Assembly (NCBI GenBank): GCA_022432975.1
Contig: CM039515.1
Span: forward strand, 19,223,554-19,287,553
DNA length: 64,000 nucleotides
Source: Begonia masoniana
Lineage: Eukaryota > Streptophyta > Magnoliopsida > Cucurbitales > Begoniaceae
Reading direction: 5' to 3'
The notes beneath the pieces were generated by a model, which searched no databases, was not told the origin of the DNA, and worked only from the letters and a program-made list of their open reading frames with translations. The position numbers and the translations under genes were made by a program. The number at the start of each line of letters is the position of its first letter. Within the stretch, counting starts at the first letter, position 1. This document shows positions 25,761 through 38,059 of the stretch, one piece after another.

Positions 25761-27149
25761 CTCCGCCAGCCTTATGCTAATTTCTATTGTGTTATCCATT
25801 ATTGAAACCTGTTTTAAATTTCTACACCCGAGAACTCCCTCTCCCTCTGTCAACGTTTTAAAGAGTTATGTTTCAAAAAAAAATAGTCACCGTTTTCTGT
25901 CCACTGTCTCGGAGTGATGGCTCCGATCTCGGACCCCGATCGGGTTTCGGTTTCGGGTCGTCACAATGTTAGTTCACAAGTATGAACTTTTTACCATGTT
26001 AAAGGATGAGTCTATTTCATCTATGTTTACTTGTTTCACTAACATTACTAATGGTTTAAAAGCTCTCGGTAAGATTTACTCAGGTGAAGAACAGGTAAGA
26101 AAAATTTTGAGATGTCTACCTAGAGCCTGGCAACCAAAGGTGACAGCAATACAAGAAGCTCGGGATCTAAAGGTGCTCAAGCTGGAAGAGCTCATTGGCT
26201 CTCTGATGACTCATGAGATAACCATGAGGGCCAATGATAAGGAAGATCTCAAAGAAAAGGAGATCAGCAAGAAAAAGGATATTGCTCTTAAAGCCTCATC
26301 GAGTAAGCAAGAGGAATCAGAAGAAGAAGAAGATGATGATGATATTGCTCTCATCACTAGGAGATTCAGCAAGTTCCTTCGAAGGAAGAAGTTGCAAGGG
26401 AGAAGTTTTCCTAAGAATGAAAGACAATCCAAAGACAAGGAGATTACCTGCTTTGGATGTGGAAAGCCAGGCCACATGAAGGCTGACTGTCCACAAGCTA
26501 AGGGTCCCAAGAAATTCAAGAAAAAGGCAATGAAGGCCACATGAGACGATAGTGAAAGTGATACCTCCTCGGAAGATGAAGAGGTTGCCAACCTGTGCTT
26601 CATGGCACACGAGGATGAGGTAAATCTTTCTTCTAGTGAGAGTGATAATGATGAGGGAGAGTTAATAGATGCCTTCAATGATTTAGTGAAACAATATAGC
26701 ATGCTAAAAACTAAATACAATGCTCTGAAAAGAGAAAATATAGGTTTATTAGAAAAGCATGCTAAAGAAGTGAACTTGCATGAAAAGGAAATCACTGAAC
26801 TTAAGAAGAAAAATGAGTCTTTGAATAAACTTGTTCTTTGGTTCTCAAATGGTAGCAAGAACTTAACATTGCTAATAGGGAATCATAGAGCTACTCATAA
26901 TAAAGCAGGTTTAGGCTATGACAAGTTCAATAAAAGAAAAGCTTTTAAGAATTTCTTTGTCAAACCGTCTACTTGCCATACTTGTAATGAAGTAGGACAT
27001 AAATCTTTTGAATGTCCTTTGAAATCTAATAAGAAATCAAATGGAAAACTTCAATGGGTTCCTAAGGGAACCAGACCTAACACTAGGACCCAAAAGATTT
27101 GGGTACCTAAGAAGACAACCTGATTTCTGTTTTGCAGGATGATGCGTCT

Positions 27150-30100
27150 CCCTTAAGGAATCAATGGTAGCTGGACAGTGGCTGTTCAAGGCACATGACT
27201 GGAGATGCATCTATGTTTGCTGCTGTCAGCAAGAAGAAAGGAAGTGTTACTTTTGGTGGAAACCAAAAGGGCAAAATTGTTGGCATTGGCAACATAGGTA
27301 ACCCTATCAATCCTATTATAGAAAATATTTTATTAGTTGATGGGTTAAAACACAATCTGCTCAGCATAAGTCAATTATGTGACAGAGGTTATGAAGTGAT
27401 ATTTAAATCAGATTCATGCATAATCAAAGATAGCTCATCCAGTTCTATACTCTTCAAAGGATTTAGAAAAGAAAATGTGTATATTATTGATTTAGATAAT
27501 ATAGAATTTTCTGATGAAAAATGTCTTGCTGTGAATTCTTCTAATGACTGTTTGATCTGGCATAGGAGATTAGGACACGTAGGGATGGATACCTTAGCTA
27601 AGATTACTAAGGAGAACTTAGTTAGAGAAATCCCTAAGATATCATTTGAAAAGGATAAGGTCTGTGAAGCCTGCCAAATGGGCAAGCAGATCAAAAGTTC
27701 CTTTGCATCGAAGAATGCAATTTCTACTTCTAAGCCTCTCCAACTCCTTCACATGGACCTCTTCGGTCCTTCAAATATAGCCAGCTTAGGAGGAAAATTC
27801 TATGCATTTGTCATTGTTGATGATTTTTCTAGATTTACTTGGGTTCACTTTCTGAAGTCTAAGGATGAGACTTTTGACAACTTTTCTAGTTTTAGGAAAA
27901 GAGTTCAAAATGAAAAGGAGCTCACCATAGTTGCTATTCGTAGTGATCATGGTGGAGAATTTGAAAATGAGAAATTTGAACTCTTGTGTCTCAAGTATGG
28001 AATTGAGCACAATTTCTCTTCTCCTAGGACCCCTCAGCAAAATGGTGTTGTTGAGAGGAAAAATAGGTCTCTCCAAGAGCTAGCTCGGACTATGCTTAAT
28101 GAGAATTCCCTTCCAAAATATTTCTTGGCAGAAGCTGTGTCAACAGCTTGCTATGTGCTTAATCGGGTCTCCATAAGACCTATTATTGAGAAAACTCCCT
28201 ATGAGCTTTGGAATGTTAAAATCCCGTCTGTCAAGTATTTTAGAGCTTTTGGAAGCAAATGCTTCATTCTAAACACTAAGGATAACTTGGAAAAATTCGA
28301 TTCCAAATCAGATCTTGGAATTTTTCTGGGTTATTCCCTTTCCTAGTAAAGCATATAGAGTATTCAATAGGAGAACTCTAGTTGTAGAGGAATCAGTTCA
28401 TGTTAACTTTGATGAGTCTCCTCAACCCACAATCAATGTGGATGAGGATGATATTTTGGATAAACAACTAGATTCTATTTCCTTAGAAAAGCCTAGTGAT
28501 TCTCCTCAAGTAGAAAAATCAATAGAACCTTCTTCTACATCTCTAGATATTGTTCCTGTTAAGGATGAAAATCCTGCTCTTTCTAAAGATTGGAAATATG
28601 TCAAAAATCATCCAATAGATGAAGTTTTAGGTGATCCTTCTTTAGGAGTTAAGACTAGAGCTTCTCTTATGAATCTCTGTGTCAATGTGGCATTCATTTC
28701 ACAAGTAGAGCCTAAGAAATTTGAAGAAGCCGAGTGTGATGAAAATTGGATTTTGGCCATGCAAGAAGAGTTAAATCAATTGGAAAGGAGCAAGGTATGG
28801 GAACTTGTTCCACGGCCTAAGGATCATCCCATTATTGGAACAAAATGGGTTTATAAGAATAAATTGGATGAAAATGGGATTGTTGTGAGAAATAAGGCTA
28901 GACTAGTTGCTAAAGGTTACAATCAAGAAGAAGGAATAGATTTTGAGGAAACCTTTGCACCTGTTGCTAGATTAGAATCAATTAGGATGCTCTTAGCCTA
29001 TGCTTGCTACAAAAACTTCACACTCTTCCAAATGGATGTGAAGAGTGCTTTCTTAAATGGGTATATTCAGGAAGAAGTTTATGTAGAGCAGCCCTTAGGA
29101 TTTGAAGATTTTGCAAAACCTGATTATGTGTATAGACTTAAGAAGGCACTTTATGGACTTAAGCAGGCTCCTAGAGCTTGGTATGATAGGTTGAGGAACT
29201 TCCTTGAGGAAAGGAATTTCAAAAAGGGTAACACCGACTCAACTCTATTTACCATGCAAAAGGATAAGGATATTCTGTTAGTACAAATTTATGTTAATGA
29301 CATTATTTTTGGATCTACTAATGTCAATATGTGTAATGAGTTTTCCTCCCTCATGCAAAGTGAATTTGAGATGAGTATGATGGGGGAGTTAAAATTCTTC
29401 TTAGGATTTCAGATTAGCCAATCTCTTGATGGAATTTTCTTCTGTCAAGAAAAGTACATTAAGGAACTTCTTAAGAAATTTGGTTTAGAATCTGTCAAAT
29501 CTTCTAGAACCCCCATGAGTACTACCACAAAATTGGACAAAGATGAAAGTGGATTAAGTGTGGATATTAAGAAGTATCGTGGTATGATTTGATCCTTGTT
29601 ATATCTGACTGCAAGTAGGCCAGATATTCTATTTAGTGTATGTCTTTGTGCTAGATTCCAAGCTGCCCCTAAGGAGTCTCATTTAACTGCTGTAAAAAGG
29701 ATTTTCAAGTATTTGAGTGGGACTTATGATTTAGGACTATGGTATCCAAAGGGCACTTCTTTTAATCTGATTGGATATTCAGATTCTAATTATGCATGTA
29801 GTCTTGTTGATAGAAAAAGCACTAGTGGCACCTGTCAGTTCTTAGGTGAATCTTTAGTCTCCTGGTATTCTAAGAAACAGAACTCTGTTGCATTGTCAAC
29901 TGCTGAGAGTGAATATATTGCTGCAGGCAATTGCTGTGCACAAATACTTTGGATGAAGCAAACTCTAGAAGACTATAATCTGTTTTATGATAGGATTCCT
30001 ATTCGGTGTGATAACACCAGTGCTATCAACATTTCCAAAAATCCTATCCAGCACTCTAGAACCAGCATATAGATGTTAGGTATCACTTCATTCGTGATCA

Positions 30101-30238
30101 TGTTCAAAGAAGAGATATATCTTTAGAATTCTTTAATTCAGCAGACCAACTAGCAGACATCTTTACCAAGCCTTTGGATGAAAAATCTTTCAATAATATT
30201 AGAATAAGGTTAGGCCTCATTCGGGTAGATAAAAACTA
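27150..30238 (+). pseudogene. Copia pol: protease, integrase, RT, RNase H
   Basis: Protease LDSGCSRHMTGD directly after a stop at 27168; GAG-pre-integrase LIWHRRLGHVGMDTL; integrase core with HMDLFGP, RSDHGGEF and TPQQNGVVERKN (DDE residues present); RT with [11 protein letters not shown] and [13 protein letters not shown]; RNase H with STAESEYIAA. Defects: TAG at 27168, one extra base near 28345 shifting frame after the integrase, RT active site YVND instead of YVDD (29290-29301), TGA at 29590, and a one-base loss near 30065. It drives reverse transcription and integration in live relatives, but this copy cannot. Terminal LADIFTKPLDEKSF is present to the stop at 30238. Confidence 0.9.
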
Positions 30239-30569
30239 AGATTATTTCTCTGCTGGTGAATCTTGTGTAATAGAGCTATTTTTAGTTGTGAGGGCATCAG
30301 TAGAAGCAATGTTGTTCAATGGGCATCGGAAGATGCATATACATTGGTAGATGCAGTGTTTTTCACAGGCATCGGAAGATGCATTTCTATCGGTAGGTAT
30401 CGGATGATGAATTCTTAATCTGCCGACACGTGTGACCCATCGAACTAATGGTCGTACACGTGTAACTTCATCTCATCGGGCAATGCCCTACTCTTTTTAA
30501 ACTCTATTTCTTCTCAAAGACGTTTCACATTTCGCGCTCTTTCTGAAAACCACTGCCTTTACATATTTT
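30239..30569 (+). other. Copia spacer after pol
   Basis: No reading frame. Contains three copies of GGCATCGGAAGATGCAT-like sequence and GATGCA/TGCATC units resembling the LTR minisatellite, then AT-rich DNA leading into the inverted block. Confidence 0.5.
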
Positions 30570-30782
30570 GAATGTGTAATAATATATCACAATCTAAACT
30601 CTCTCAAAGAATAATTCTCAAGTTTGGTTTCGAGAGGAGTAGATGAAATACAGAGTATGAATATTTCAAGTTAGGGCTCAGCAATGAATATTCGCAAAAA
30701 AGTTGGATCTTCGTGCTCTAACCTCGGCTTAAATACTCTGTCTTATCACCCCAAAAGGGCATTTATGAACTGGGGGGTAATC

Positions 30783-31190
30783 TCTATATGTTTGCTATAC
30801 ACATAGCTCCTTATAATAGAGAAATCCGAAGTAAAACTTATATTTGCATAGAACATCCTGATTGCCTTCAGGGTAATAGTATGATTCTACTTCAAATAAA
30901 CCTAGTAACCCGAGATCCTTCAAGGGTTCTATGATATTCATTCCTGTTAAATCATCAAAGTAAATCCCTCGACTGGGAATCAAGGTTTTGTACCTATAGT
31001 CGTCAGGTACCTTAACTCAGCAGCCTTAGAGAGAAAGAAGAGAGATGGCCACTCTTTGGCACGAGGAATCTCTCGGGGAGGACGTGCTGACACTTTGGCC
31101 TTCTTCTTAGCCAGTTCCTTAGCAGCGCGAGAAGATGAACCCGGAAACTCCATTGAAGGAATAGGACTTGCGAGAGAGAGAGAACTGATA
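30783..31190 (-). pseudogene. Inverted N-terminal part of SIRE env-like ORF
   Basis: Reading leftward: SSRAAKELAKKKAKVSARPP, REIPRAKEWPSLFF, then LIPSRGIYFDDLTGMNIIEP and LFEVESYYYPEG, ending ELCV-stop. This resembles the N-terminal domain of the env-like/plant transposon protein of SIRE elements, but lies opposite to the host element. A second copy is at 32862-33270 (minus). Confidence 0.6.
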
Positions 31191-31194
31191 GGGC

Positions 31195-31650
31195 AGGGGA
31201 TGACTCTGAGATACCTGCTTTTGGTAATTCCCCTTCACAATCTCAAGCTTCTAGCTTCCAACCTCCTCCTCTAGTGAGAAGGCGTATCTCTAGAGCCCAT
31301 GTTTCAGAGGCAATCTCTACTCCCTCCTCTGTGCCCCTACCCCTTCCAGAGAATCCTCCATCTCCTCCTCCTGCACTTCCTTTACCGGCTCTACCTTCTC
31401 CAGCTCCTCCCTCTCCAGTCCAACAGACTATGTCTCCTCCATCACCAGTCCAACCACCCCCTTCAGTCCAATTACCTCCTCCAAGTCCAACTGCTTATCA
31501 AGTCCCAATCCCTTCACCTCCTTCACCTGCACTTTTGATGCCTTCACTACCTGCCCTTCCACCTATCCCCCTCACTTATCAAGTACCAGTATCCTCACCA
31601 CTTCCCTCAGTTCCTCCTGCCACTCCTCTAACTTATCAGAGGAGATTTTC
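31195..31650 (+). pseudogene. SIRE env-like ORF, proline-rich part (first copy)
   Basis: Forward frame DDSEIPAFGNSPSQSQASSF, RRRISRAHVSEAIS and then about 100 residues of Pro/Ser/Leu repeats (PLPENPPSPPPALPLPALPS). It stops at the gypsy-A LTR start (31651). Duplicate of 33273-33729. The extensin-like composition is usual for the env-like ORF of SIRE elements; its function is unproven. Confidence 0.7.
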
Positions 31651-32740
31651 TGTAACACCCCTAATACTGTACCCTTATTTTACCCGTATAAATTTTTCAT
31701 TTTCATTTTTGTACTTATTTCTTTCCTCTACTTTAATTAAAACCTTATGCGGAATTTAAACTATGGTTGAAATCGGAACTGAATCGGAATTAAAACTGAA
31801 CCTTAAATGCATTTAAAACAAATCTTTATTAAAACTTAAAAGAAAACCTTTAAAAGAAAACTTTAAATTAAATTAAACAAGTGGGAGGGCAGAATTGGAA
31901 CTCTGTCCTCAAAATGAAACAGGCGACCGATCTCTGCACTGCAGCAGAGATCGATCGCTGCCATGCATTACAGCAGGGGCGATCGATCTCTGCTGCAGAG
32001 CAGAGATCGATCGCTGCTAGCTGTGCAGCAATCCGATCGCTGCTAACTATAGCAGCGATCCCTTCTCCCTTTCAGACTTCAAACCTCTAACACTTCGCAT
32101 TTCACAAGCAGCGACCGATCTCTGCATTGCTGCAGAGATCGATCGCCGCACACTTTCAGTGCAACGATCAGTGAAAACTTCAGCGACCACTTCAGCGACC
32201 ACCTCCTACTTCAATCGCCTTCACTTTTCTTTACACTGCTCTCTGGAATTCCAGAGAGCAAACACTTAACAATACTCTCTGGAATTCCAATTCCAGAGAG
32301 CGATTCATGCTACTGGAAACTCTCTGGAACCTGATTCCAGAGAGCAAACATTACTGAATTTAACACCAATTTCTTCCATAACAATCGCCCAACTTTACAG
32401 TCTCCTTGGACTTTGGCGAAATCCCGAGTCGTGATGCATCAAACATCGCGCATAAACCGTATCAACCTAAAACCAATCAGACATTCAATAACTGCATTAA
32501 ACAGTTTACCAATGTTTTTACATACAATATCAAAAAGTTATCATCCCCTATCCAGATCCAAACAGAACCTAAATATTCTATACAATTATCAACTCAAAAC
32601 ATCCCAAAATAACCAAGTCCAGGACATACATCCCCAGGGTCAGAAAGCGCCTCGACTACATAAGGCGCACTCCCACGGCCGTCATCCATCAACTGCATCA
32701 AGGAGGAACGCCGTCCCACCGGTCGATATCACCTAAGGAG

Positions 32741-34815
32741 TAATGAAATTCGAGTTAGGGCTCAGCAATGAGATTCGCAAAAAAGTTGGATCTTCGTGCT
32801 CTAACATCGGCTTAAATACTCTGTCTATCACCCAAAAGGGCATTTATGAACTGGGGGGTAATCTCTATATGTTTGCTATACACATAGCTCCTTATAATAG
32901 AGAAATCCGAAAGTAAAACTTATATTTGCATAGAACATCCTGATTGCTTCAGGGTAATAGTATGATTCTACTTCAAATAAACCTAGTAACCCGAGATCCT
33001 TCAAGGGTTCTATGATATTCATTCCTGTTAAATCATCAAAGTAAATCCCTCGACTGGGAATCAAGGTTTTGTACCTATAGTCGTCAGGTACCTTAACTCA
33101 GCAGCCTTAGAGAGAAAGAAGAGAGATGGCCACTCTTTGGCACGAGGAATCTCTCGGGGAGGACGTGCTGACACTTTGGCCTTCTTCTTAGCCAGTTCCT
33201 TAGCAGCGCGAGAAGATGAACCGGAAACTCCATTGAAGGAATAGGACTTGCGAGAGAGAGAGAACTGATAGGGCAGGGATGACTCTGAGATACCTGCTTT
33301 TGGTAATTCCCCTTCACAATCTCAAGCTTCTAGCTTCCAACCTCCTCCTCTAGTGAGAAGGCGTATCTCTAGAGCCCATGTTTCAGAGGCAATCTCTACT
33401 CCCTCCTCTGTGCCCCTACCCCTTCCAGAGAATCCTCCATCTCCTCCTCCTGCACTTCCTTTACCGGCTCTACCTTCTCCAGCTCCTCCCTCTCCAGTCC
33501 AACAGACTATGTCTCCTCCATCACCAGTCCAACCACCCCCTTCAGTCCAATTACCTCCTCCAAGTCCAACTGCTTATCAAGTCCCAATCCCTTCACCTCC
33601 TTCACCTGCACTTTTGATGCCTTCACTACCTGCCCTTCCACCTATCCCCCTCACTTATCAAGTACCAGTATCCTCACCACTTCCCTCAGTTCCTCCTGCC
33701 ACTCCTCTAACTTATCAGAGGAGATTTTCTGTAACACCCCTAATACTGTACCCTTATTTTACCCGTATAAATTTTTCATTTTCATTTTTGTACTTATTTC
33801 TTTCCTCTACTTTAATTAAAACCTTATGCGGAATTTAAACTATGGTTGAAATCGGAACTGAATCGGAATTAAAACTGAACCTTAAATGCATTTAAAACAA
33901 ATCTTTATTAAAACTTAAAAGAAAACCTTTAAAAGAAAACTTTAAATTAAATTAAACAAGTGGGAGGGCAGAATTGGAACTCTGTCCTCAAAATGAAACA
34001 GGCGACCGATCTCTGCACTGCAGCAGAGATCGATCGCTGCCATGCATTACAGCAGGGGCGATCGATCTCTGCTGCAGAGCAGAGATCGATCGCTGCTAGC
34101 TGTGCAGCAATCCGATCGCTGCTAACTATAGCAGCGATCCCTTCTCCCTTTCAGACTTCAAACCTCTAACACTTCGCATTTCACAAGCAGCGACCGATCT
34201 CTGCATTGCTGCAGAGATCGATCGCCGCACACTTTCAGTGCAACGATCAGTGAAAACTTCAGCGACCACTTCAGCGACCACCTCCTACTTCAATCGCCTT
34301 CACTTTTCTTTACACTGCTCTCTGGAATTCCAGAGAGCAAACACTTAACAATACTCTCTGGAATTCCAATTCCAGAGAGCGATTCAGGCTACTGGAAACT
34401 CTCTGGAACCTGATTCCAGAGAGCAAACATTACTTAATTTAACACCAATTTCTTCCAATAACATCGACCAACTTTACAGCGGACTTTGCGAAATCGACTG
34501 CGTGGATGCATCTAAACATCGAGCATAACCGTATCAACCTAAAACCAATCAGAACATTTCCATAACATTCATTAAACAGTTTAAACCAAATGTTTTACAT
34601 ACAATTATCAAAACGTTATCTAATCCCTATCCAGATCCAAACAACCTAAATATTCTATACAATTATCAACTCAAAACATCCCAAAATAACCCCAGAGTCC
34701 AGACATACATCCCCCGGGTCAGGAAAGCGCCTCGACTACATAGCGCACTCCCACGGCCGTCATCCATCAACTGCATCAGACGGAGGAACGCCGTCCTCAC
34801 CTGGTTCGATATCAC
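32741..34815. repeat. 2.08-kb duplication, second copy
   Basis: Same order as the first copy: inverted copia LTR scrap (32745-32830), inverted env-like piece (32862-33270), forward env-like piece (33273-33729), gypsy-A LTR from 33730. Here the LTR continues to its end, so this is the copy in the original context of gypsy A. Confidence 0.8.
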
Positions 34816-36736
34816 CTAAGAGGTTACCTACACCATACAGACACATATGAGATATTGAAATCTCAGTAAGCTACGTAAATGCAGATGCATGCGTGCGTAT
34901 GCCATTCAGAAATCATGCTCAGATTCAGATTACAGATACAGAATTACAGATTACAGATTCATTTTCATTCCTTTCAGATACAGAAACAGATACAGATACA
35001 GATTCAGATTACAGATGCAGAATTACAGATTACAGATTCATTACGTCACAGACAGACAGAATTGTCACCGAAACCTCGACCCACTAACCCAAGGGGGCCC
35101 GTCCGGCGGTTTGGACTACCCCGTGGGGTTAGAGAGGGGGGGTACACGCTTGCAACACGCACAGCCGTGCCTGAGCCCCATCTCGCATGACCAGAAACAG
35201 ACAGATTACGTTTATTCATTCAGATTACGTTACAGATTTCATTTCAGATATACGTCCCATTCAGATTACAGATACAGAATTACAGATTACAGATTCATTA
35301 CGTCACAGACAGACAGAATTGTCACCGAAACCTCGACCCACTAACCCAAGGGGGCCCGTCCGGCGGTTTGGACTACCCCGTGGGGTTAGAGAGGGGGGGT
35401 ACACGCTTGCAACACGCACAGCCGTGCCTGAGCCCCATCTCGCATGACCAGAAACAGACAGATTACGTTTATTCATTCAGATTTCGTTACAGATTTCATT
35501 TCAGATATACGTTCCTTTTCTTAAAAACACGTGCAGAAATTCCTTTTCATGACTTTCGAAAACCGTGATGCATGAACAGTTCATATCAGCGGAAAGTAAA
35601 CAAACAACGTGCATACATTCATGGCAGTAAAGCAGAACCTATAAACAACTAACCTAACTACCCAACCAGAGTAACATAAAACAAACAGTTCCTCGAGTAT
35701 TCCCGAGACGACGACGAAGTATGGTGCAGACCTTTGGGTCAAAGTAAGTCACGAAAACTTACCTGGAGCGCGCTGGATCTCAACTTCGTCCACGGGAGTC
35801 GCGTGTCTGAGACAAAACACGATATTTGTCGTTAAACCCAATTTAAACGATTAAATGTCCAAACTAATAAAATCCTTAATTCAACAAATCGAAGCTTTTA
35901 AACAACGACACAACGCTCGATAAATCTGGAATTCCATATTACGAGTTATTTCCGAAAACTCGAAAATATAACGATTTATAACTTTTTCGCAAATAAATTT
36001 CTCTTCGTCCAATAACGTCCAATACGTTCAATTTACACGTAATCACGGCTAACCTATTAATTACGAGTCCTAATTTCGACATTTTATCGAAACCCTAGTT
36101 TGCCGAAATGCTACAAACGTCGAAATAAAGCTATAAGATTAAAGGCACATACCGAGGGTAGCGAGAGAGGAAGAAACGTGAAGGACGGAGGAAGAACGGA
36201 GGTCGGACGGAGGTCGGATTGTGAGGAGTCGCCGGCGGCCGAGAGAAGAAAGCCTTCTCTGTTCGTGCGATCCAGAGAGAAAAGAGAGAAAGAGAGAAAG
36301 TGAGGGAAAAGAAATGTTTTGTGATGTTTTATAAAATGGATTTGCAAATTACCATTTTGCCCTTAGCTCTTGTTTCGTCCTTCGTTTCATTAATCGTCCA
36401 ACGATTCGGATTCTCGAAAACTCCATATTTTGCCAATAACTCATATTCATCACCAGGGCTTTATTAAAACTGTCCGTTCGAAATTTGGACTTCATTCACT
36501 ATTTTTACTAAAACGTCATTTAATTTACGATAGTGGTAATTACTCGGAATATAGCGTTACTATTCCGAAAATTCCCAAAACTTCCTTAAAATCCTTTTTA
36601 ATCGTTAGAATCGTAATGACGCTTTCCATTTGCGAAACTGACTTGATTTGACATATTTAATAAAAATGCCTCATATAATATCTATATATGAATATAATAT
36701 ATTAAATCCAAAAGTCCGTACGAACCGGATATTACA
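33730..36736 (-). repeat. Gypsy A 3' LTR
   Basis: Begins TGTAACACCCCTAATACTG and ends CGAACCGGATATTACA on the plus strand. Contains a palindromic GATCGATC block (33995-34240), GAATTCCAGAGAGC hairpins (34310-34430), and a CAGATTACAGATACAG array with a duplicated unit of about 250 bp (34915-35470). Exon-1-like frame (36347-36153) has lost one base relative to the 5' LTR and so loses the shared phase. Confidence 0.9.
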
Positions 36737-36777
36737 TTCTACCCTCCTTATTCAGAATTTTGTCCACAAAATTTAAA

Positions 36778-38048
36778 TCATACAAACAACTCGGGATATC
36801 TAGACATCATGTCCTGTTGTCGCTCCCAAGTCGCTTCTTCCACCTCATGGTTCCGCCACAAGACTTTGACCAGTGGGATCTCCTTATTGCGTAAAACTTT
36901 GACGGAATGCTCCAAAATACGTACCGGCCTTTCCTCGTAGGTCAAGGTAGGCTGTACCTCGATCTCTGTAGTCGCCACGGCATGTGATGGATCACGTAGG
37001 CATCTCCGAAGTATCGATACATGAAACACGTCGTGGATAATTTCCATAGAAGCTGGAAGTTGTAGTCGATACGCCATCTTCCCGATCCTCTTCAGAATAG
37101 GAAAGGGCCCCACATACCGAGGGTTTAACTTACCCCTCCTTCCAAACCTCGCAATGCCCTTGAACGGCGAAACTTTAAGATAAACCTCGTCACCTTCCTC
37201 GAACTCTAGCTCTCTCCGTCTGGTGTCAGCATAGCTCTTCTGTCTGCTCTGAGCTACCTCAATGCGCTGTCGGATAACGGCAATCTTCTCTGCCGTCTGC
37301 TGCAGAATCTCAGGTCCAACGACGCTGGCCTCGCCAACCTCGTCCCAATACAGCGGAGATCTGCACTTTCGACCATATAAGGCTTCATACGGAGCCATAC
37401 CGATAGTAGCCTGGAAGCTGTTGTTGTACGAGAACTCCACGATCCTTGAAACTCAAGCACACACGCTCTGAGCATATCCTCCAAAATCTGATTCGTCCTC
37501 TCTGTCTGACCATCGGTCTGAGGATGAAACGCTGTGCTGAAGTTAAGCTGAGTCCCCATAGCTTTGTGCAGATTCTTCCAGAACTTCGATGTAAACCTCG
37601 GATCTCGATCCGAGACAATAGAAACCGGCACTCCGTGCAACTTCACAATCTCCTGTACATAGAGCTCTGCGAGCTGATCCATAGAAGACGTCATCTTCAC
37701 AGGCAAAAAGTGAGCCGACTTTGTCAATCGGTCCACAATAACCCAAATGCCGTCATGGCCTCGCGTAGTCCTCGGGAGCCCCACAATGAAGTCCATGGAG
37801 ATCTGCTCCCACTTCCACTCCGGAATCGGCAGTGGTAATAATGTACCGGCCGGTCTCTGGTGCTCCACCTTAACCTGTTGACAAACTAAACAGGTCTCGA
37901 CGTGCTGGGCAACCTCTCTCTTCATACCTGGCCACCAGAAGTGCTGCCGTAAGTCCCGGTACATCTTGGTACTTCCCGGGTGCACAGAATAAGCTGAAGA
38001 ATGTGTCTCAGCTAAAATATCCTTCTTCAGGCTCTCGTCGTTAGGCAC
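36778..38048 (-). pseudogene. Gypsy A integrase with chromodomain-like C-terminus
   Basis: Element-order reading from 38048: HHCC zinc-binding region (THSSAYSVHPGSTKMYRDL, CLVCQQVK), core with SMDFIVGLPRTTRGHDGIW (first Asp), SIVSDRDPRFTSKFW (second Asp) and FHPQTDGQTERTNQILEDML (Glu), then MAPYEALYGRKCRSPLYWDE, GPFPILKRIGKMAYRLQLP, and a terminal RILEHSVKVLRNKEIPLVKV/LWRNHEVEEATWERQQDM block resembling the chromodomain of Tekay-type chromoviruses. A small deletion near 37435 shifts the frame after EFQGSW, so it is two overlapping frames (38048-37254, 37440-36778). Stop at 36778. Confidence 0.88.
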
Positions 38049-38059
38049 GTACCACCTTA

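Larger units (their letters stand above)
23350..25965 (+). mobile_element. LTR D: solo gypsy-type LTR in copia gag
   Basis: 2,616 bp starting TGTAACACCCGGCATT and ending GGGTCGTCACA, flanked by ATGTT (23345-23349 and 25966-25970). No primer site, gag or second LTR accompanies it, so it is a solo LTR left by LTR-LTR recombination. The ends, CT-rich leader and internal splice-like sites relate it to LTRs A, B, C, E and F. It interrupts the copia gag. Confidence 0.92.
22955..27123 (+). pseudogene. Copia gag, split by solo LTR D
   Basis: Parts 22955-23349 and 25971-27123 read through once LTR D and one ATGTT copy are removed. The start MAFNTNTTQIEGQATNRPPF and PPFFDGSDYVYWKSRM are typical copia gag. 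Downstream are CFGCGKPGHMKADC and CHTCNEVGHKSFEC, two CCHC zinc knuckles that bind RNA, separated by an acidic and coiled segment. In-frame stops lie at 23087 and 26542, each a one-base change from a Trp codon, and the frame ends at 27121. Not functional. Confidence 0.85.
30570..32740. repeat. 2.08-kb duplication, first (noisy) copy
   Basis: From about 30650 this block matches 32741-34815 at an offset of about 2,080 bp. It comprises an inverted scrap of the copia LTR (30570-30730), an inverted piece of the env-like ORF (30730-31190), a forward env-like piece (31195-31650) and the first 1.08 kb of a gypsy-A LTR (31651-32735), which breaks off at CACCTAAG. The part 32380-32740 is full of small indels relative to both other copies of this LTR segment (34450-34815, 40985-41360), looking like uncorrected read error. 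Confidence 0.8.

Noticed and set aside
31274..31759. Proline-rich open frame as a host extensin or arabinogalactan protein
   Set aside because: Its frame runs into the gypsy A LTR, it follows copia pol, and its continuation after the gypsy element is the coiled part of a SIRE env-like ORF; it is transposon sequence.
34879..35568. Repeated frames rich in ITDYRF or YRYRI
   Set aside because: These are translations of the CAGATTACAGATACAG tandem repeat in all three frames, not proteins.
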